Below, in pieces: positions 59,901-64,000 of a stretch of DNA of 64,000 nt (within the stretch, counting starts at the first letter, position 1; each line of letters starts with the position of its first letter). Both the position numbers and the translations under genes were made by a program. The DNA comes from JAUNBG01 sp964442735 (lineage in GTDB: Bacteria; Planctomycetota; Planctomycetia; Pirellulales; Thermoguttaceae). The notes below the pieces were generated by a model. That model worked only from the letters and a program-made list of their open reading frames with translations. It was not told the DNA's origin and did not search any database. The stretch spans positions 1-64,000 of the forward strand of contig CAYUAP010000010.1 of NCBI GenBank assembly GCA_964442735.1, given 5' to 3'.

Positions 59901-61110
59901 GAAGTACGGACAGATCTGTTTCGATTCGCGTTAGATGCGATAGTTCATCATGTAACCATTCAATTCGAGGCGCCATGTCAAGATAGCCCCGATTGAGTTG
60001 AATGGCCTTGATTTTATTCTGATTCTCCTGATAGTTGTGATGGAGTAATTTTAAATCGGCGTTCGTCTTCTTCCATGCTTCCGAATAGGATTCCGATTGG
60101 GTTAAAGCATTCTCTTCAATGGCCGCAACGACCCCCATCGTTGCAATATCCGCTTGCAATAGACGTCGTTTATCCCATGTTGGCGCAATAGACAGCGCTA
60201 TTTCATACAAATGATTCTGCCAGTTCGCCTTCTCAATCTTCTCCTTGAGTTGACGAATCGTCTCCAAAATCTGCTTCTGTTCCGTTAATATCCGATTGTA
60301 TTCGTTTAAATGAAAAACGGATATCTGTGCCTTTTGAGTTATTCGATCTTTTCGGTCCAAAAGACCTTCCAAAATTGTTGGTTTACCACGATTGTCCAAA
60401 ATTTCGTTTCGTTCTTCGACAATCTGATGTAAAACCTGGATTAACGAAACGCGATCAACACCGACACTCAATCGATAGAGCATTTGTGCCGCGTCCGTTT
60501 CACTCAAGGATCCGAGCCGCTGAAGTTCGTCCAGACCAATGGCGAAAACATTATTGAATGTCGATTCATCGACATTATTAACCAGTGTCTGAACGAAATA
60601 GTCACTTAATCGGGTACCATCCGGCCCGGTGACAATCAAGGATTCCGCAATTCCTTTACCCGGAATGGGATAGAAACGACCGCTCCAATTGGCTAGTCCT
60701 CCTGTGGCAATGAAACCGGACTTCATTTCCAGGGCCGTCTGTTTGCTATAAACAGAACTGCTTCGTCGTAGATAACGACGGTCCAGTCGGTACTGGCCAT
60801 ATTCGGTGGAGACTCCAAGGGAACCTCCCACCCAGCCTTTTTCCGATAGATCCTGTTCCGAAGATCCTTCCTTGTCCTCCTCGGGCAATAATGTTACATC
60901 TTTATTATTGTAATTCTCCAGGACCATCTGGATATAGGGGGCCCGTTCATCATTCGCACAGCCGTAAAGACTACTCCGAATATACTGCATTAAAGTCGTT
61001 TTACCGGCTTCATTGGGACCATAAAATATATTGAGTCCCTTGGATACGGTCGGAAGCGACAGATGCTCCCAAATACCAAAACGCTCTATTTCGAGAGAGG
61101 TTATTTTCAT
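56947..61110 (-). CDS. SMC/RecF-like ATPase (YhaN type) with long acidic tail
   Basis: 1387-residue AAA-type ATPase of the YhaN/SbcC-like group. Walker A is GPNEAGKTT (31-39). Long coiled coils fill 200-1000, broken near 565-610 by two hydrophobic segments (LGPLVAVGAGIVIGGLM; AIGLLGFLIAIVCFAI) as is usual for YhaN. The ABC signature LSRGTREQLFIAIRLA and Walker B VMDDVLVNFD come before THEH-like CHEH (about 1098). The last ~280 residues are unusual: low complexity, Asn/Ser and then Asp/Glu-rich with three EEDIDDNN-type repeats. The start overlaps the upstream nuclease-like gene as ATGA, so they are a coupled pair, expected to act together on DNA ends (family knowledge). Confidence 0.88.
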   Translation of the reverse strand: MKITSLEIERFGIWEHLSLPTVSKGLNIFYGPNEAGKTTLMQYIRSSLYGCANDERAPYIQMVLENYNNKDVTLLPEEDKEGSSEQDLSEKGWVGGSLGVSTEYGQYRLDRRYLRRSSSVYSKQTALEMKSGFIATGGLANWSGRFYPIPGKGIAESLIVTGPDGTRLSDYFVQTLVNNVDESTFNNVFAIGLDELQRLGSLSETDAAQMLYRLSVGVDRVSLIQVLHQIVEERNEILDNRGKPTILEGLLDRKDRITQKAQISVFHLNEYNRILTEQKQILETIRQLKEKIEKANWQNHLYEIALSIAPTWDKRRLLQADIATMGVVAAIEENALTQSESYSEAWKKTNADLKLLHHNYQENQNKIKAIQLNRGYLDMAPRIEWLHDELSHLTRIETDLSVLRKEKSDLDSQLEQEELRLRSAKSGKVYLTQNVLDTLQEKKSDPNSGIVEINPSEGDKSSLPVLSDNDLREVEDYRVPAKAIHRAHLRFIKTKEQYSQVQRSLSEVSEQLESGLTSHGQRNLTEAMENTNDLVTSLRRRIELAKRLNEMAQARKELERQNVWLISNQSLPLGPLVAVGAGIVIGGLMVGFAFLNRELAIGLLGFLIAIVCFAIKSSAERRNYINLQENQHQLGGLLKQLEQVKEEAQVIDTKYPAPGQALDVRLQKAQTELNFFEKMVPLDNQWKEINRHFQALENRKTKVVANLKGARKRWRSWLKIAGLPLALKPSQIREMLERVDIVEDIKNRIDVIQKEIEFLQRERTGVTEHLEPILAVTHFHSDEELGTTQIIECLAEALKQEQAKVVKRNELQKTSEDYLKERRKYLRTQSHQHKEHRDFLSLFGAHNPQELIDMRTRFLEYTRKMADLAALNRELSAGIGQFCEEKTISELLDDDTVRPNLVEMKEKVQARLEVLNTENSEKTELSGRLGEQLTTLAEKREAVRYQFDRSAIDLRINEMASLWQSRSIACRMMEDIRKAYERERQPETLREASLYLKKLTSGQYVKIWTPLGDNILYVDTAAGKTMNVADLSRGTREQLFIAIRLALAVTFEKHGVQLPLVMDDVLVNFDNQRARAAAGLLYSFAKAGRQIFLFTCHEHICRIFLALNTPVYILPNQSEKNKKFRVMIPSTTEKPGEKKGISEVIQTKSDTDTISVKTDNILPDTKFVIETPKDFPIIPDRIIPASRITRITGFKGNVLFSTNRNHPVLHYYFNKSGKYNITPNPNTGDNVLAPDYVAGTEKTLFQNFQENITSNNTSSNNITSNNAPKTFPVYGDRPQSDTISVSNPIAIQTEPKIHSSPDTSGDESQKSNFSFALNDDMVLLTELPEEIDDDEQEEEEIVDVPGLDVEESLAQDYQEEDIDDNNGNEEDIDDNNENEEDTKDTDI
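56971..57038. repeat. 30-bp tandem repeat in the ATPase tail
   Basis: Units reading ATTATTATCGTCGATATCTT (plus-strand view), encoding EEDIDDNN repeats near the C-terminus of the ATPase. Confidence 0.85.
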
Positions 61111-62642
61111 GATTGACTCTCCTTTTCATCCGCATCCTGTAAAAAGGTACGTCGCTCCTGTAATAGCATGGGATTTTGTGGAGGACCTGTACTTTTACGG
61201 CCCGTTATATTGGTATCGTCGCCCGACAAGAGTTCGATTCCCATCATTCCTGCCTCGCGCAGTACCGCCGTTCGTCTCTCCATTCGAAGACGATGAAGTT
61301 CCGTCTCGACTTTACCTTCCTGTTCCAACGGATCCTTCTGTTTGCCCGTCCATTCCGATTCCAACGATAGCAGATTGACGAAATAGGGGACTTCTGTTCG
61401 AAACGCACGAACATCCATGGCCGAAGACAGAAGATCATCTCCGGTTAAAGCCTCGCCATTCGCCTTCTTCTCCTCGTGAAGGCTCTGACGCTTCGCATTC
61501 TCTGCCTGAACGGAGATAAATTCGCGAAATTCGTCCGGAAAATAGGGGGTCATGTCCAGTTTCTGGTCCGGATTCTCCTGATAGTAATGGAGCATACGCA
61601 GATAATCTCCCAAGATCGTCTGTTGATCGTAGAGATCCGATTCGAACGTATCCGGTAGAATTGGTTTAATGTCAATACTATAAATAACAGGTTCTTCCTT
61701 GGCGAAATCGGCACGCAGGTCCCGAAGAAGTGATTGCCCTAAATTACCATATCTCAATTCCTGAATTACCGACCCTTGAGTCTCGACCCTCCATGATACC
61801 AGAAGTAAAACATCATTCTGGACATCTTTTAAATTCTTTAGACGTGAACGCATTTCCGATAGAATCTGTTCTTCACTCATATCCGAATGAATAACCAGAC
61901 GTTCCGTCTGCCAGCGGAGTGGTGATGTTTTTATCAGATCGACTTTAACACGACCAAATTCGTTGACCTCGACCAATGAAGCACCATAATCACCCAACTC
62001 CCGTTGATTACGTGCTAGCGAAACACCCGGATAATGTATCGTTACCGGCGTCCGTAATAGAAAATCTCTTTTATGATCACCCCCTAGAGCCCAATATTGA
62101 ATTCCTTCACCGCGAACGGACTCCGCGCTCACTTTCCCGTAAAAAGCGCACACCGTAAAGAGATTTTCTGTATCATCTTTCAATTCCGGAGGCCTAAAAC
62201 TGAGAAGCTGTCGCCCCGCACTCGTACCGAGTACACGTGCAAAAGGAATATTCTCCTTTTTCACAATATATTCTTCTACATGGCCCACCGGAAAGAAATG
62301 AACATTCGGGGGAAAATCGAATGCCGAGGGCAGGTCTTCCGGACTATCTATCTTCCCTCCTGCCCAATAGACCTGAATTCCTTCTTTATTTAAACGCTCA
62401 AATTCGTTGATTAGAAAAAGGAGGCCCCAGGGTCCGGTTATCTGTGGATCGATAACATCACCACTCAAGACGATAAAATCGACTTTTTCTTCCGCCGCAA
62501 AACGAAACAGGCGCTGCGCCGCCATTCGCGGAGCATCCAGTAATTTGTCTTCCAAATAGACGGGACATTCCAACAGACCATTAATCGGCATTTCAATATG
62601 TAAATCAGCGGCATGAATAAATCGAAAGGGCTGAACAGTCAT
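61107..62642 (-). CDS. Mre11/SbcD-like metallophosphoesterase, altered active site
   Basis: 511-residue member of the SbcD/YhaO group. The calcineurin-like fold has AADLHIEM (D13, H15) and LSGDVID (D62), both intact. The third motif, normally GNHD, reads WAGGKIDSP (about 93-101), so the catalytic His is missing. The later GHxH is replaced by ALGGDHKRD (about 185-193). Two of the metal or catalytic positions are therefore changed, which suggests weakened or different activity. The rest contains the usual capping domain. The stop overlaps the start of the ATPase (ATGA). No ribosome site is evident upstream of ATG 62642. Confidence 0.85.
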   Translation of the reverse strand: MTVQPFRFIHAADLHIEMPINGLLECPVYLEDKLLDAPRMAAQRLFRFAAEEKVDFIVLSGDVIDPQITGPWGLLFLINEFERLNKEGIQVYWAGGKIDSPEDLPSAFDFPPNVHFFPVGHVEEYIVKKENIPFARVLGTSAGRQLLSFRPPELKDDTENLFTVCAFYGKVSAESVRGEGIQYWALGGDHKRDFLLRTPVTIHYPGVSLARNQRELGDYGASLVEVNEFGRVKVDLIKTSPLRWQTERLVIHSDMSEEQILSEMRSRLKNLKDVQNDVLLLVSWRVETQGSVIQELRYGNLGQSLLRDLRADFAKEEPVIYSIDIKPILPDTFESDLYDQQTILGDYLRMLHYYQENPDQKLDMTPYFPDEFREFISVQAENAKRQSLHEEKKANGEALTGDDLLSSAMDVRAFRTEVPYFVNLLSLESEWTGKQKDPLEQEGKVETELHRLRMERRTAVLREAGMMGIELLSGDDTNITGRKSTGPPQNPMLLQERRTFLQDADEKESQS

Positions 62643-62860
62643 TGCGGCACTTTATCCTATTTCCATAATAATCGCTTTTGGGGCAAACATTTTTAAATCC
62701 ATACAAAGACCCCAGCGTACCTATTTTATATCAATTTCACAAAATAGAAAAGGTTTTATAGCTAAAGATAATAAAAAAGATAAAACAAAAGAGCGTATTA
62801 GTCGTAAAAAAATGGTTGTATCGAAAAAATGGAGGCTTTTGTCCTCCAATTGCCTTCCAA

Positions 62861-62895
62861 ATGTCCTCAAATGTCCTCAAATGTCCTCAAATGTC
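62861..62895. repeat. 10-bp tandem repeat
   Basis: ATGTCCTCAA repeated 3.5 times. Confidence 0.9.
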
Positions 62896-63045
62896 AAGCA
62901 GAAGAACAGTTGCAGAAACAATAGCAGAAGCAACAGCATAAACAACGGACATTCTCCATATTTGGGGCGATGGTATTGTGTGTATGTAACCGGACTTGTG
63001 AACGAGTCGTCTATCACTAACAATTTGTCCCGCCAAAAAGTTTTT

Positions 63046-63388
63046 GTAACCATTTACGAACGATTGTGGAACCACAGATATCACGGATAAATACGGATAG
63101 TCTGCCGTAAAATACAATATTTTACAATAACAAACGAAACATTTTTATCTATAATTTAGGACGTTATAAAGGCGTTTCCCGGGAGCGCGGACGCCATGCC
63201 TGGCGGCAGGCAGGTCTCGTCCGCATCCTCCAAAACAGGCGTCTCACCTGTTTTGAAAAATAGACTTTTATAACGACCTTGAGTATATTATAATAAATAA
63301 TTTTATCATAAAAAAGTTTGTTTGTCAAAAAACTATCCGCGAAAATCAGTGTTATCCATGGTTTCACTTTATATCCGTGAACGGTTAA
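63046..63388 (+). repeat. Element A copy with element B inserted in its middle
   Basis: Left arm GTAACCATTTACGAACG to CATTTTTATCTATAAT; right arm ATTATAATAAATAATTTT to GTGAACGGTTA. The B copy 63150-63287 occupies the same position as at 22492-22603. Confidence 0.92.
63150..63287 (+). repeat. Element B copy, full length, nested in A
   Basis: TATAATTTAGGACGTTATAAA ... ACCTTGAGTATA, 138 bp, all three hairpins. Confidence 0.92.
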
Positions 63389-63396
63389 TAATAATT

Positions 63397-63534
63397 GCAA
63401 CCATTAACGAACGATTTTGGAACCACAGATACCACGGATAAACACCGATAGTCTGCCGTAAAATACAATATTTTACAATAACAAACTAAACATTTTTATC
63501 TATTATCATAAATAATTTTATCATAAAATTTTTG
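63397..63534 (+). repeat. Element A, left part only
   Basis: GCAACCATTAACGAACG to TTTATCATAAAATTTTTG; the right arm is missing where the next A copy begins. The B site is empty. Confidence 0.85.
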
Positions 63535-64000
63535 GTAACCATTCACGAACGATTTTGGAACCACGGATATCACGGATAAACACTGATAGTCTGCCATAAA
63601 ATACAATTTTTACAATAATAAACTAACATTTTAACTATTATAATAAATAATTTTATCATAAAAAAGTTTGTTTGCCAAAAAACTATCCGTGAAAATCAGT
63701 GTGATCTGTGGTTTCACTTTATATCTGTAGTTTTACTTTATATCTGTAGTTTTACTTTATATCTGTAGTTTCACTTTATATCTGTAGTTTCACTTTATAT
63801 CTGTAGTTTCACTTTATATCCGTGGTTTCACTTTATATCTGTAGTTTTACTTTATATCCGTAGTTTTACTTTATATCCGTGGTTTTACTTTATATCTGTA
63901 GTTTCACTTTATATCTGTAGTTTCACTTTATATCTGTGGTTTTAATTTATGTCTGTGGTTTTACTTTATGTCTGTGGTTTTACTTTATGTCTGTGGTTTT
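63535..64000 (+). repeat. Element A, right arm expanded into minisatellite
   Basis: Begins GTAACCATTCACGAACG and follows the A pattern to GAAAATCAGTGTGATCTGTGG. Empty B site TATTATAATAAATAA at about 63637-63652. The right arm then turns into the 19-bp array. Confidence 0.88.
63704..64000. repeat. 19-bp minisatellite derived from element A's right arm
   Basis: About fifteen units of ATCTGTAGTTTCACTTTAT with C/T and A/G changes. The same unit occurs two or three times in other A copies. It continues beyond the window. Confidence 0.95.

Larger units (their letters stand above)
62643..64000. other. Gene-free right end of the window, repeats
   Basis: Starts with about 200 bases of AT-rich leader of the nuclease-like gene, then a 10-bp repeat, three element A copies (one holding a B), and a 19-bp minisatellite that runs off the edge. 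No gene is supported. Confidence 0.85.

Noticed and set aside
62812..63400. Short open frames near the right end
   Set aside because: They read through element A and B copies that recur elsewhere in all orientations.

Overview
The window looks like chromosomal DNA of a Planctomycetota bacterium. The main evidence is a DUF1559 protein with a prepilin-type N-terminus, a very long secretin, several large low-complexity envelope proteins, secreted glycoside hydrolases, LpxA (so lipid A synthesis), and an rsmH gene followed by a LysM membrane protein instead of a normal division cluster. DUF1559 and secreted glycosidases are also common in Lentisphaerae, so the phylum call is probable rather than certain. 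The DNA is moderately AT-rich. Many starts carry an AAGGAG-type ribosome binding site; others carry none. I found no tRNA, rRNA, CRISPR array or phage module.

Layout. 0.1-4.3 kb (minus): gltX, an M20 peptidase and an MBL hydrolase, probably one operon. 4.6-5.6 kb: trxB. 6.2-7.1 kb: lpxA. 7.4-8.6 kb: a DUF167 protein and a membrane protein. 9-16.3 kb: an envelope/secretion block with a BON-domain secreted protein, a repeat-bearing lipoprotein and a 1705-residue secretin. 16.7-21.3 kb (plus): UDP-glucuronate decarboxylase, proS, a YhcH-family protein and rlmN, convergent with a GDPD-family phosphodiesterase. 22.2-25 kb: a repeat-rich segment with a duplicated, broken copy and an intact copy of an Rpn-family nuclease gene. 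25.2-27.9 kb: clpB. 28.4-33.5 kb: DUF1559 pilin-like protein, PAS-GAF-pseudoreceiver protein, SorC-type regulator. 34.2-35.6 kb: methyltransferase and a small tail-anchored protein, both bounded by repeats. 36.4-45.3 kb: two large secreted glycosidases (GH123-like and GH42-like), a membrane protein and an Fe-S flavoprotein. 45.7-55.4 kb (plus): rsmH, giant LysM protein, a proline-rich exported protein, a coiled-coil membrane protein and scpA. 55.6-62.6 kb (minus): aroA, then a coupled Mre11/SbcD-like protein and an SMC/YhaN-like ATPase. 62.6-64 kb: repeats only.

The most striking signal lies between the genes. Two dispersed families, called here element A (about 210 bp, ends GTAACC[A/G]TTCAC) and element B (about 100-141 bp, ends TATACT...CGTTATAA, with up to three internal hairpins), recur throughout. 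B sits inside A at the same position in at least two copies (22376-22681 and 63046-63388) and probably a third (5793-6073), and an empty version of that site can be read elsewhere in the window. One A copy supplies the stop codon of a gene, and one B copy marks the junction of a partial gene duplication. Both look like non-autonomous miniature mobile elements. A second theme is in-frame tandem repeats (12 to 66 bp) inside envelope proteins; two arrays in the LysM protein have strictly alternating units, showing that dimers were amplified.
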